The notes under the pieces: model-generated | What the model was told of the DNA's origin: nothing | Databases searched by the model: none | The model's input: the letters and a program-made list of their open reading frames with translations, nothing else | From: CAWEDP01 sp963807925 | GTDB taxonomy: Bacteria; Acidobacteriota; Vicinamibacteria; Vicinamibacterales; CAVVIG01 | Reading direction: 5' to 3' | Length of the DNA: 64,000 nt | Assembly: GCA_963807925.1 (NCBI GenBank) | Contig: CAWEDP010000002.1 | Location: forward strand, 558,001 to 622,000 | Program-made: the position numbers and the translations under genes | Part shown: piece after piece, positions 20,651 through 31,121 of the stretch | How the letters are laid out: every line of letters begins with the position of its first letter | How positions within the stretch are numbered: the stretch's first letter is position 1

Positions 20651-21445
20651 ATGCGCGTCACCCTGCTGGGCACCGGCACGTCGCACGGCGTGCCGGCCAT
20701 CGGCTGCGACTGCGCGGTCTGCCGATCCATCGACCCGCGCGACCGCCGCCTGCGGCCGTCGATCCTCGTCGACCTCGGACCGCGGGGCGCCGTTTCCCCG
20801 TTCGCGGCGGCGGTGCGCTACGTGCTGGTGGACACCTCGACGGATCTGCGCGCGCAGGCGCTGGCGTACGGCGTCCGCCGCGTCGACGCGATTCTGTTCA
20901 CGCACAGCCACGCCGATCACGTGATGGGGCTCGACGAGGTGCGGCGGTTCAACGCCATCCAGCAGGAGGCCATCGGCTGTTACGGCGACCGGGCGACGCT
21001 CGCCGATCTCCACCGGATGTTCACCTACATCTTCGACGGCCGGCCGCACGCCGGCGGCGGCGTGCCGCAGTTGACCGCGTTTCCCATCGGCGGCGTCTTC
21101 TCTCTCGGGGGCGCCGAGATCGTGCCGGTGCCGCTCCTGCACGGGTCGCGGCCGATTCTCGGCTACCGCATCGGGTCGTTCGCGTACCTGACCGACTGCA
21201 GCGCGATTCCCCCGGCGTCGTGGCCGCTCGTCGAGGGCGTCCGCACGCTCGTTGTCGATGCACTGCGCGATCGGCCGCATCCGACGCATTTCACCGTCGC
21301 CGAGGCGCTGGCCGTCGTCGATCGGCTGGCGCCCGAGCGCGCCTACTTCACGCACATCTGCCACGATCTGGGGCACGCCTCGACCTGCGGGCGCCTGCCT
21401 CGAGGCGTGGAGTTGGCCTATGATGGGCAGGTGCTCGAGGTCTGA
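20651..21445 (+). CDS. PhnP-like metallo-beta-lactamase-fold hydrolase
   Basis: Predicted metal-dependent phosphodiesterase-type hydrolase (264 aa). It opens with the family LLGTGTSHGVPAIGC start and a CDCAVC cysteine cluster like the structural zinc site of PhnP. The dinuclear metal site is visible as THSHADH, LLHG, TDCS and HICHDLGH. PhnP itself acts on cyclic phosphates in phosphonate breakdown, but there are no other phn genes nearby, so the substrate is unknown. It sits between the DUF1844 gene and ribF with short spacers, suggesting an operon. Confidence 0.87.
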   Translation: MRVTLLGTGTSHGVPAIGCDCAVCRSIDPRDRRLRPSILVDLGPRGAVSPFAAAVRYVLVDTSTDLRAQALAYGVRRVDAILFTHSHADHVMGLDEVRRFNAIQQEAIGCYGDRATLADLHRMFTYIFDGRPHAGGGVPQLTAFPIGGVFSLGGAEIVPVPLLHGSRPILGYRIGSFAYLTDCSAIPPASWPLVEGVRTLVVDALRDRPHPTHFTVAEALAVVDRLAPERAYFTHICHDLGHASTCGRLPRGVELAYDGQVLEV

Positions 21446-21474
21446 GAGGGCACGCCGGCGGCCCTTGGCCCTCT

Positions 21475-22414
21475 ATGGAGATCATCTACTATCCCGACGA
21501 TCCGCGCCCCACGCGGTGGAAGCGCCCGGTGCTCGCGCTGGGGAACTTCGACGGGCTGCACCGCGGCCATCGCAAGATCCTCGATCGCGTGCGGCGCGTC
21601 GCCGATGAGCACGGCACGACCTCGGTGGTGATGACGTTCGATCCGCATCCGCCGCGGGTGGTCCGTCCCGACAAGGCGCCGCCGCTGCTGATGACGATCC
21701 AGCAGAAGCTCGGCGCGTTCGCGGAGGCCGGCCTCCAGGGGGCGGCCATCGTGCGCTTCACCTCCGATCTGTCGCGGTGGGATCCGGAAGCGTTCGTCAG
21801 GGCGGCGCTGGTCGACTGGCTGCACGTCTCGGAGGTATGGGTCGGCGCCAATTTCCTCTTCGGCCACGACCGCGCCGGCAACTTCTCGCTGCTGCGGGCG
21901 CTCGGCGCCCGCTACGGCTTCAAGGCCGAGAAGATCGATCCGGTCCGGTACAAGGACTTCGTGGTCAGCAGCACCCGAATCCGGCGGCTGATCGCGGAGG
22001 GCCGCGTGGACGAAGCCGGGGCGCTGCTCGGCCATCCGGTACTCGATCGAGGGCCGTGTCGCGCGCGGCGACGGGCGCGGCACGACGATCGGCTTTCCCA
22101 CGGCGAATCTCTGCACCGAGAACGACCTCCTGCCGCCCCACGGCGTCTACGCGACGACGACCACGCTCGAGGGCGCCGTGCACCCCTCGGTCACCAATAT
22201 CGGCGTGCGGCCGACGGTCGACGATTCGGGGAGGACGACCATCGAGACGCACATCTTCGGCCTCGAGCGGGATCTGTACGGGACCTCGGTCCGCCTGGGC
22301 TTCGTGCTTCGATTGCGCGACGAGCGCCGGTTCGAGTCGCTGGACGGACTGAGGGCGCAGATCGCGGCCGACTGCAGCCGCGCCCGCGTGCTGTTCAACC
22401 ATCTTTCGCTGTAG
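21475..22414 (+). pseudogene. ribF: Bifunctional FAD synthetase/riboflavin kinase RibF, apparent frameshift
   Basis: RibF phosphorylates riboflavin and adenylylates FMN. The N-terminal FMN adenylyltransferase domain is intact in frame 1 (ALGNFDGLHRGH, FDPHPPRVV, VGANFLFGHDRAG, SSTRIRRLI). The riboflavin kinase domain continues in another frame (GFPTANL, HPSVTNIGVRPT, ending NHLSL at 22414). The break is at the CCGG run 22036-22039: removing one G restores GHPYSIEGRV, the family junction. Because ribF is usually essential, a sequencing or assembly error is more likely than real loss. If real, the adenylyltransferase part alone would end at 22428. Confidence 0.85.
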
Positions 22415-22427
22415 AATCCCGCCCCTG

Positions 22428-22697
22428 ATGCCTCACCATTTTCTGTTCTCGATGAAGTTCGCCGGTGGCGAGGCGATCGAGCCGGTGCTCGACGAGCTGG
22501 CCGTCACGGTCTTTCGTCAGGTGGGCTGCGAGCCGGACCAGGCCACGCGACTGGTCAACGAGCTGCACACGGCCGTGGCCTCGAGCGGCGGGCCGACCGA
22601 CGTGGACGTGCAGTTCCTCGCGCACGAAGGGACGTGTGACGTGATCGTGTTCGCGCGGGAGCGCGAGATCTGGCGCGCGTCGTGCCCGGTTCCATGA
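22428..22697 (+). CDS. Small hypothetical protein
   Basis: An 89-residue protein that I do not recognise with certainty. It is compact and mixed in composition, with no signal peptide or membrane helix. The pattern FAGGEAIEPVLDEL followed by RLVNELHTAVASSG and VDVQFLAHEGTCDVIVF faintly resembles the N-terminal half of RsbW-like anti-sigma kinases, but the ATP-binding G boxes are absent. It begins 13 bases after the ribF stop and has normal codon use. Confidence 0.55.
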   Translation: MPHHFLFSMKFAGGEAIEPVLDELAVTVFRQVGCEPDQATRLVNELHTAVASSGGPTDVDVQFLAHEGTCDVIVFAREREIWRASCPVP

Positions 22698-22791
22698 GCG
22701 ATGCCGGCGGGTCGCGGGTCCGGAGATCGGCGGATCCTCCGACCTCGCCTCCCGTGTTCTGAGATCTTCACGTCCTCACACTCACGATCGT

Positions 22792-24204
<1,413 letters not shown>

Positions 24205-24234
24205 AGGAGCGCGGTTGCCCGCGGGCCAGGCGCC

Positions 24235-25566
24235 ATGACCGTCCCTGACATCAAAACGCCGCTTCCCGGGCCGAAGGCCGAGGCGATCATCGCGCGGGAC
24301 CGCGCGTCGGTGTCGCCGTCCTACACGCGCGGGTACCCGTTCGTGATGGCCCGCGGCTCGGGCGCCGTGGTCGAGGACGTCGACGGCAACGTCTTCCTCG
24401 ACTGCACGGCCGGCATCGCCGTCACCGCCACCGGCCATTCGCATCCCGAAATCGTGGCGGCCATCGTCGATCAGGCGCACAGGTTTCTCCACATGTCCGG
24501 AACCGACTTCTACTACGAGCTGCAGGTCCGGCTGGCAGAGGAGCTCGCGGCCGTGGCGCCGATCGACGGCCCGGTGAAGGCGTTCTTCGGCAATTCGGGC
24601 GCCGAAGCCGTCGAAGCGTGCATGAAGCTCGCGCGCTACGCGACCGGCCGCTTCAACCTCATCGCGTTCTTTGGCGCGTTCCACGGCCGCACGCTGGGCG
24701 CGCTGTCGCTGACGGCGAGCAAGGCGGTGCAGCGTCGCGGATTCGGGCCGATGACGCCCGGCGTCTTCCACGCGCCGTATGCCGACTGCTACCGGTGCCG
24801 CCTGGGGCTGACGCCGGAGACGTGCGCGGCCGAGTGCCTCGGCTTCATCGAGGACGAGCTGCTCGTCCATCTCGTCTCGCCCGACGAGGTCGCCGCCATT
24901 GTCGTCGAGCCCATCCAGGGCGAGGGCGGCTATATCGTCGCGCCCGCGCAGTTTCTGCAGCGCCTCCGGGCGCTGACGCGGCGCCACGGCATGCTGCTGG
25001 TGGTCGATGAGGTACAGTCCGGGATCGGGCGGAGCGGCCGCATGTTCGCGGTCGAATTCGCGGACGTGCGGCCCGACGCGATCGCCATCGCCAAGGGCAT
25101 CGCGTCGGGGCTGCCGCTCGGCGTCGCCGTCGCGCGCGCCGAGGTGATGTCGTGGCCGCCCGGCGCGCATGCCAGCACCTTCGGCGGCAACCCGGCGTCG
25201 TGTGCCGCCGCCATGGCGACGCTGAAGCTGGTTCGCGAGCGCCTCATGGCGAACGCGGCGGACGTCGGGGCGTACCTGATGGCGGGCCTGCGGGAACTGG
25301 CCGACAAGCACGTGTTGATCGGCGATGTCCGGGGACGCGGGCTGATGATCGGGGTCGAGCTGGTCCGGGATCGGCAGACGAAGGAACGCGCGGGGCGCGA
25401 GCGCGACGCGGTCGTGGCCACCGCGTTCAGGCGCGGACTGCTCATTCTCGGCGCGGGCGCCAATGCCATTCGGTTTTCGCCGCCCCTCGTGCTCACGCGC
25501 GGGCAGGCCGACATCGCCCTCCGGCTGTTCGACGAGGCGTTGACCGAGGTGACCGACCGGACGTGA
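24235..25566 (+). CDS. Class III PLP-dependent aminotransferase (4-aminobutyrate/acetylornithine type)
   Basis: Transfers an omega-amino group to 2-oxoglutarate or a similar acceptor. The 443-aa protein has the PLP site: GNSGAEAVEACMKLAR for phosphate contact, the aspartate in VVDEVQSGIGRSG, and the Schiff-base Lys287 in IAIAKGIASGLPLG. An insert with four cysteines (about residues 182-200, CYRCRLGL...CAAECLG) resembles the subgroup often annotated as acetyl-ornithine or GABA aminotransferase in Acidobacteriota and archaea. The exact substrate is not decidable. It starts 30 bases after cysS. Confidence 0.88.
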   Translation: MTVPDIKTPLPGPKAEAIIARDRASVSPSYTRGYPFVMARGSGAVVEDVDGNVFLDCTAGIAVTATGHSHPEIVAAIVDQAHRFLHMSGTDFYYELQVRLAEELAAVAPIDGPVKAFFGNSGAEAVEACMKLARYATGRFNLIAFFGAFHGRTLGALSLTASKAVQRRGFGPMTPGVFHAPYADCYRCRLGLTPETCAAECLGFIEDELLVHLVSPDEVAAIVVEPIQGEGGYIVAPAQFLQRLRALTRRHGMLLVVDEVQSGIGRSGRMFAVEFADVRPDAIAIAKGIASGLPLGVAVARAEVMSWPPGAHASTFGGNPASCAAAMATLKLVRERLMANAADVGAYLMAGLRELADKHVLIGDVRGRGLMIGVELVRDRQTKERAGRERDAVVATAFRRGLLILGAGANAIRFSPPLVLTRGQADIALRLFDEALTEVTDRT

Positions 25567-25731
25567 TCGGGGAGAGCGCCGGGGCCGGCGGGCGCACGAC
25601 GCGGACATCGCACTTCGCTCTCGGCGCTGGCGAATGTCGGCCGGGACGGGTACAAATGTGGGCGCGACGCGGCCATCCCGCAGAGTGGGAGGGCGCAGCG
25701 GCTGGCGTGGCGCTTGCACGGGGCGGGCGGC

Positions 25732-26100
25732 GTGTCCAGACGCCGCGTGATCCTCGGGAAAACAGGCGAAGACCTCGCCTGCCGGGAGCTGCAGCGGCGG
25801 GGGTACGCAATTCTCGATCGCCGCTATCGCTGCCGCGATGGCGAACTGGACATCGTGGCACGCGACGGCGGCACGCTGGTGTTCGTGGAAGTGAAGGCGC
25901 GGCAGGACCGGGCCTTCGGCGGCGCCGCGCACGCGGTGACCGGGCTCAAGCAGCGAACGCTCGCGCGCGTGGCGCTGCACTACGTGTCGCGCCATCGGAT
26001 CGCCGGGTGTCCCTGTCGGTTCGATGTCGTTGCCATTCAGCTCGAGGCAGGGGAGCCGACGATTGAAGTGTTTCAGAACGCATTCGACGTGCATGGGTGA
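25732..26100 (+). CDS. YraN family (UPF0102) endonuclease-like protein
   Basis: Small protein of the YraN/UPF0102 family with a restriction-endonuclease-like fold; the cellular role is unknown. Visible motifs are the N-terminal GKTGEDLACRELQRRGY, the core RCRDGELDIVARDGGTLVFVEVKAR (the D..E-x-K metal-binding pattern) and a final short beta region. I use the GTG at 25732; a TTG six codons upstream is possible. It precedes galT with a possible four-base overlap. Confidence 0.87.
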   Translation: MSRRRVILGKTGEDLACRELQRRGYAILDRRYRCRDGELDIVARDGGTLVFVEVKARQDRAFGGAAHAVTGLKQRTLARVALHYVSRHRIAGCPCRFDVVAIQLEAGEPTIEVFQNAFDVHG

Positions 26101-26177
26101 GCCGGTTCGGGGGCGCCACGTCCCCGGGTGGTGGCCCGGTGCCCGTGGCCGGGTGGCGTGGGGTCGCTCGCATCACA

Positions 26178-27179
26178 GTGCCTGAACTTCGCAAAGATCC
26201 GGTGACGCACCGGTGGGTCATCATTTCCACCGGCCGGCGGAAGCGGCCGAGCGACTTCCGTCTCGAGCGGCCGCAGGCGGTCGGCGCGGAGTACTGTCCC
26301 TTCTGCCCCGGGCACGAGGATCTCACGCCGCCCGAGGTGCTGGCGTATCGATCCAACGGCGGCGCGCGCAACGGGCCAGGATGGGATCTGCGCGTCGTGC
26401 CGAACAAGTTTCCCGCGCTCCAGGTCGAGGGCGGCCTCGATCGCGAGGGCGAGGGGATGTTCGATCGGATGAACGGGATTGGCGCGCACGAGGTGATCAT
26501 CGAGACGCCCGATCACCACAAGACGCTCGCGGCGATGTCGGAAGGCGAAATCGAGCGGGTGCTGTGTGCGTTCCGAGAGCGGGTGCGCGACCTCAAGCAG
26601 GACACCCGCTTCCGCTGCATCCTGCTGTTCAAGAATCACGGCGGGTCGGCCGGCGCGACCCTCGAGCATCCGCACTCCCAGCTCATTGCGCTGCCGATCG
26701 TGCCCCCCTTCGTGCGCGAGGAGATCGAAGGGGCGCGGCATTACTACGCGGACAAGGAGCGGTGCGTCTTCTGCGACATCGTGCGCCAGGAACTGGCGGC
26801 CGGCCGCCGGCTCATTCTGGAGACGCCGGACATCGTGGCGCTGGCGCCCTACGCGCCACGGTTTCCGTTCGAGACGTGGCTGGTGCCGCGGCGTCACGGG
26901 TCGCGGTTCGAGGATGCGTCGCCGCACGAGTACGCCGGCCTGGCGCGGGTGATCAAGGGGCTGCTCCTGCGCGTCAACCGGACGCTCGAGACGCCGTCCT
27001 ACAACCTGATCGTGCACACCTCGCCGTTTTCCGAGGACACCAGCGCGTTCTACCACTGGCATCTGGAGCTGATGCCGCGTCTGACGGGGGTGGCCGGATT
27101 CGAGTGGGGCACCGGGTTCTACATCAACCCGACGTCGCCGGAGGAAGCGGCGCGGGTGCTGCGCGGCGCGAAGATCTGA
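26178..27179 (+). CDS. galT: Galactose-1-phosphate uridylyltransferase
   Basis: Leloir-pathway enzyme exchanging UMP between UDP-glucose and galactose-1-phosphate. It has the N-terminal ELRKDPVTHRWVIIS start, the zinc pair Cys40/Cys43 in YCPFCPGHE, the NKFPAL segment, and the catalytic HPH (His164-Pro-His166) in the LEHPHSQ motif. The C-terminal HWHLELMPR follows. I choose GTG 26178 because the family begins here; a GTG at 26097, overlapping the yraN stop, would add 27 low-complexity residues. Length then is 333 aa, normal for the bacterial HIT-fold form. Confidence 0.92.
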   Translation: MPELRKDPVTHRWVIISTGRRKRPSDFRLERPQAVGAEYCPFCPGHEDLTPPEVLAYRSNGGARNGPGWDLRVVPNKFPALQVEGGLDREGEGMFDRMNGIGAHEVIIETPDHHKTLAAMSEGEIERVLCAFRERVRDLKQDTRFRCILLFKNHGGSAGATLEHPHSQLIALPIVPPFVREEIEGARHYYADKERCVFCDIVRQELAAGRRLILETPDIVALAPYAPRFPFETWLVPRRHGSRFEDASPHEYAGLARVIKGLLLRVNRTLETPSYNLIVHTSPFSEDTSAFYHWHLELMPRLTGVAGFEWGTGFYINPTSPEEAARVLRGAKI

Positions 27180-27213
27180 GCGGGGGCCGGACGCTGCGGG
27201 CGGCCGGCCCCGC
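27180..27213 (+). terminator. Hairpin after galT, possible terminator
   Basis: GGGGCCGG (27183-27190) and CCGGCCCC (27204-27211) form an 8-bp GC stem with a 13-base loop directly after the galT stop. A second GC pair can extend it with a bulge. There is no U-tract, so termination strength is uncertain. Confidence 0.4.
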
Positions 27214-27282
27214 CGCGGGTGCCGCCGCAGCGGGATCGGGCTGTCTTCGGCCCCGCGCGGCCGGCGCCGGTCGACCGATCGG

Positions 27283-27311
27283 TTGAAGGCAGCCCGTCCG
27301 TGTGGTACGGT
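27283..27311 (+). promoter_or_regulatory. Promoter of the tRNA-Gly/tRNA-Cys pair
   Basis: TTGAAG (27283-27288), a 17-base spacer and TACGGT (27306-27311) form a sigma-70-like promoter. The predicted transcript start lies just before tRNA-Gly at 27324. Confidence 0.55.
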
Positions 27312-27323
27312 AGAGGGTCGCGA

Positions 27324-27398
27324 GCGGGAATAACTCAGTGGTAGAGTGCGACCTTGCCAAGGTCGAAGTCGCGGGTTCGAATCCCGTTTCCCGCTCCA
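27324..27398 (+). tRNA. tRNA-Gly (anticodon GCC)
   Basis: The seven-base acceptor GCGGGAA pairs with TTCCCGC, followed by discriminator T and an encoded CCA (27396-27398). The anticodon loop TTGCCAA sits on an ACC/GGT-type stem. The T arm is GCGGG-TTCGAAT-CCCGT. All cloverleaf parts are present. Confidence 0.97.
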
Positions 27399-27495
27399 TT
27401 CTTGATGCGAAGCCTCCGCCACGTTTCGATCGATTCGCGCTGTCGCCCGATCCGTCCGGGCTGACGAGTCGTCCCGCCGCGACACCTCGCAGTCA

Positions 27496-27569
<74 letters not shown>

Positions 27570-27570
27570 A

Positions 27571-28180
27571 TTCCAAGCCACACACACATCAGGACTTGCC
27601 GAATCGGCTGGCTTTGGCCCCTTCGGCAATTTGGGAACACTTGGGAACAATTGGCATTCGAGCGCTTCGATCGCCTGGCGGTGCGAGGCGTCGACGACGT
27701 GCGTGTAGATGTTGAGCGTCGTGGAGATGCTCGAGTGTCCGAGTTGCCGGCGCCTCGCGAGCCACCTGCGGCGGGAACTTCACCCCGCGTGCAGGGTTGA
27801 TCGAAAGGTAGCCATACTCGACCGCCGTTTCGAGAATGCCAGACAGCAATGTCCATGCATTGCGGACCGTCTGCCATCCCGATTGCTGCTCGAACTTGTC
27901 GGCGACCCACTGTTGGATCCTGCCTTCCGATCTCCGCGTAACCGCCAGTCACGCCAGTAGGGAAGCAGATGCTTGGCGAGCACTGCCTTGTAACCATGCT
28001 GCGTCGAGAGCTCGAGGGTCGGGAACACCAGGGTCTTCCATTGCTCTTCGGCAAACGTGCCGAACAGCATGGACGACTCCGGCCTGACGGTGCCCCGATT
28101 GACCGCCCGGAGCTCCTCGTCCAACCGGACCTGCGCGTCCCGTCGGGTTGGCAAGTGGCCACCGAGCCGACGACCACGGA
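27571..28180 (-). pseudogene. Tyrosine recombinase (phage-type integrase) relic
   Basis: Three fragments in different frames make up a decayed integrase. The N-terminal part (about 28154-27935) reads FGTFAEEQWKTLVFPTLELS and KHLLPYWRDWRL. The core-binding domain continues in another frame (about 27925-27764, QQWVADKFEQQ, TLLSGILETAVEYGYLS, NPARGVKFPPQ). The C-terminus (27760-27571) has LARRRQLGHSSIST and NIYTHVVDASH, which carries the catalytic Tyr. At least two frameshifts are present (a further one near 28160, VGSVAT/LPTRRDAQ). The middle of the catalytic domain between KFPPQ and LARRRQ, including the Arg and Lys boxes, is deleted. It reads toward tRNA-Cys, the usual layout for a tRNA-integrated element. 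Confidence 0.8.
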
Positions 28181-28338
28181 ACGGAGGATTCGTCCGACGC
28201 GCGGCGGCGGCCGCCGGCGCGGTGCACGAGGACCTCGCACGCCGCGACTATCTGGCCCGGTCGGCCCACAGACGAAACGGGCCGGATTCCCCCGCGAGGA
28301 ATCCGGCCCACACGCCACGAAGGACAGGATGATCCAGG

Positions 28339-30585
28339 CTAGACCCAGCCGTATCCCTGCACGTTGAGCGGCACCGTCCGGAGCCGCACGCCGGTCGCGG
28401 CGAAGATGGCGTTGCTGATCGCCGGGATCGCCGGCGGCAGCGCCGGCTCACCGAGGCCGGTCGGATCGAAATCGGTCTGCAGGAACTTCACGTCGATGGA
28501 CGCAGGCATCTGGGACATGCGCGTGGGCTGGTAGTTGTTGAAATTGCGCTGCACCACATGGCCCTTGTCGATGGTGATCTGCCACGCCATCATGTGGCTC
28601 ATCGCCTCGATGAAGGCGCCCTGCACCAGGTTGACCGACTCGCTCGGGTTGACGATCTGACGGCCGATGTCGATCGCCACCCACGCCTTGGTGATGTTGA
28701 CCTTCTTGTCGTCGCCCACCGCCACCTCGACGACGTAGGCGACGTAGCCGGAGTGGGCGAACTGGAACGCCACGCCCTGGCCGGTGCCCTTGGGCAGCTT
28801 GCTCCGGTTGTTCCAGTCCGACATGTCGCGCACCGCTTCGAGGACGCCGCGCGCGCGCGCCGCGTTGAACTCGGCGCGCGGGCATCGCCCGACGGGCTCG
28901 CCAGCAAGTCGAGCCGGTACTGCAGCGGGTCCTTGCCGGCTGCGACCGCGATCTCGTCGACGAACGACTGCATCACGAACGACACGCCGTTGGTGCCCGG
29001 CGCGCGCAGCGCGCCCGTCGGGATGTCGAACGGCGTGATCGGCGCGGAGTGCACCGAGAAGTTCGCCACGAAGCCGCGCGGGAACTCGTTTGCCGGAATG
29101 ACCGATGCGGTGCTGGCGACGAAGTCACGGAACGCGACGAGCTTGCCCGACGCGTCGAGCCCGGCTTTGAAGTAGTGGAACCCGCCGGGCCGATACTGGT
29201 CGTGTGCCGAGATCGTCCTCGCGCGTCCAGAGCAGCTTGACGGGCACGCTCGGCAGACCGGCCTTGGCCCGCTCGTCGGTGACGACGCGCGCGATCTTGC
29301 CCACTTCGACGTCGTAGTCGCTGGTCAGACGCCGGCCGAAGCCGCCGCCCGCCCGCACCAGGTGGAAGGTGACCTTGTCCGGCGCGATGCCCGCGCCGAG
29401 GGCAGGGTTGGCAGCGCTCGGAATCTGGCTGCACGACCAGATCTCCAGCGTGCCATCGCTCTTGTAATGCGCGAGCGAGTTCTGCGGCTCGAGCGGCGCG
29501 TGCGAGAGCAGCGGGAACTCGTACTCGGCCTCGATGACTTTGGCCGCGTTCCGGAACGCCGCTTCGGCGTCGCCGATCGCGGCACTGCCGCGCCCGCCCG
29601 CCGCGGGCGGCTGCGATGCCTGCGACGAGAGCTGCTTGGCCTGCGCCGCGTAGCCGGCGCTGCTCTGCGACGCCACCGGGCCTTCATCCCACGTGACCTT
29701 CAGCGTCCGGCGCGCGTTGTTCGCCAGCCACCAGCTGTCGCCGACGATCGCCACGCCCGAGGCGAGCGAGCTTGTGCCGCGTCCCGCGGCCTCGACGATG
29801 AACGCGTGTTTGACGCCCGGCAGCTTCTTCACGTCGTCGAGATTCGCGCTGACGGCCTTGCCGCCGAACACCGGACACTTCTCGAACACCGCGAACAGCG
29901 TGCCCGGCGGCTCGAGGTCGATGCTGAACGAGGGCTTGCCGGTCACGATGGCGGCGTTGTCCACGCCCTTGATCGGCTTGCCGATGATCTTGAAGCTCTT
30001 CGGATCCTTGTAGGCGGCCTTGATCGCGTCGACGCCGGGCGGCGGCATCGAGGCGACGCGCGACGCGAGCGACGCGTAGGTGGCCGTGCGCCGTGACGCC
30101 GCGTGCGTGACGACCCCGCTGCCGGTGGTGAGCTGGCTCGCCGGGACGTTCCACATCCGCGGCGGCGGCCGTGACCATCATCAGCCGGCCGCCGGCGCCA
30201 ATCTGCCGCATCGGATCGTAGTTGGTCGGCATCGCACGGCTGCCGCCCTCGAACTGCGGCCCGTACTTCGGGATCGAGATCGGCCTGCTGGATCTTCACC
30301 TGGTTCCAATCCACGTCGAACTCGTCGGCGATGATCTGCGGCAGGGCCGTCCGGATGCCCTGTCCCGTCTCGGGATTCTTGGCGAGGATCGTGAAGGTGT
30401 TGTCCGGATGGACGGTGATGTAGGTGGCCGGCGCGAGCGACCATGGAATCTGCGGTCCGCCGCGGCCGCCGCCCTGCTGGGCAAGCGCGGCGCACGTACA
30501 TCCCGATGATCACGCCGCCGCCGGCAAGCGTCGTCACCTGAAGGAACGAGCGACGATCCATCTGTTTCGCTGCTGTGTTCTTCAT
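28339..30585 (-). pseudogene. Isoquinoline 1-oxidoreductase beta-like molybdopterin subunit, multiply frameshifted
   Basis: Large, molybdenum-cofactor-binding subunit of an aerobic aldehyde/heterocycle oxidoreductase of the xanthine dehydrogenase family (IorB type). It starts with a Tat-like signal (MKNTAAKQMDRRSFLQ), consistent with periplasmic export. Family motifs are DWNQVKIQQADLDP, GGSRAMPTNYDPMRQIGAGG, the GGGFGRR motif and GEPALPPAIPAISNAIF. Reading is broken at five places: about 30483-30495, 30269-30273, 30157-30160, 29203-29208 and 28872-28880. Each is a one- or two-base change, and correcting each one rejoins conserved sequence (for example DPK/YGPQFEGG and AAAA/MWNVP). It is two bases downstream of the small Fe-S subunit. 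It is either a pseudogene or an error-prone assembly stretch. Confidence 0.85.
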
Positions 30586-30587
30586 GG

Positions 30588-31052
30588 CTATGCCCTCCGC
30601 CCGCCGTTCGCCGCGAGATGAATCGCTTCCTTGATGCGGATGTAAGTGCCGCATCGGCAGATGTTGCCGTTCATCGCCGTTTCGATCTGTTGGTCGGTCG
30701 GCTTGGCGATCCGGGTGAGGAGCGCCGCCGCCGTCATGAGCTGGCCGGCCTGGCAGTACCCGCACTGCGGGACGTCCAGCTCCTGCCACGCGCGCTGCAG
30801 GGGGTGCGATCCATCGGGCGACAGCCCTTCGATGGTGACCACCTTCTTCGTGCCCACCGTCGCGACCTGCGTCTGGCACGACCGAACGGCGGCGCCATCC
30901 AGCTGCACCGTGCAGGCGCCGCACAGTCCGATGCCGCAGCCGAACTTGGTGCCCTTCATGTGCAGCGCGTCGCGCAGCACCCAGAGCAGCGGCATTTCGC
31001 CCGGGGTGTCCACCGTATGCATTTGTCCGTTGACCATCAACGAGTAGGCCAT
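30588..31052 (-). CDS. [2Fe-2S] subunit of an isoquinoline 1-oxidoreductase-like enzyme
   Basis: Small electron-transfer subunit (154 aa) of a molybdenum hydroxylase. The plant-type ferredoxin domain has cysteines 39, 44, 47 and 59 (GCGIGLCGACTV...C). The second helical [2Fe-2S] domain has C97, C100, C132 and C134 (CGYCQAGQ...CRCGTY). All eight ligands are present, and the frame is intact, in contrast to its large-subunit partner directly downstream. Electrons would pass from the molybdenum site to these clusters and then to a quinone or cytochrome (family knowledge). Confidence 0.93.
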   Translation of the reverse strand: MAYSLMVNGQMHTVDTPGEMPLLWVLRDALHMKGTKFGCGIGLCGACTVQLDGAAVRSCQTQVATVGTKKVVTIEGLSPDGSHPLQRAWQELDVPQCGYCQAGQLMTAAALLTRIAKPTDQQIETAMNGNICRCGTYIRIKEAIHLAANGGRRA

Positions 31053-31121
31053 AACGTTCCTCCCGATTCGCCGACCATTCTGCCTCCTGCGCGGGCAGGG
31101 TCCAAGAGAAATCTATGGCCC

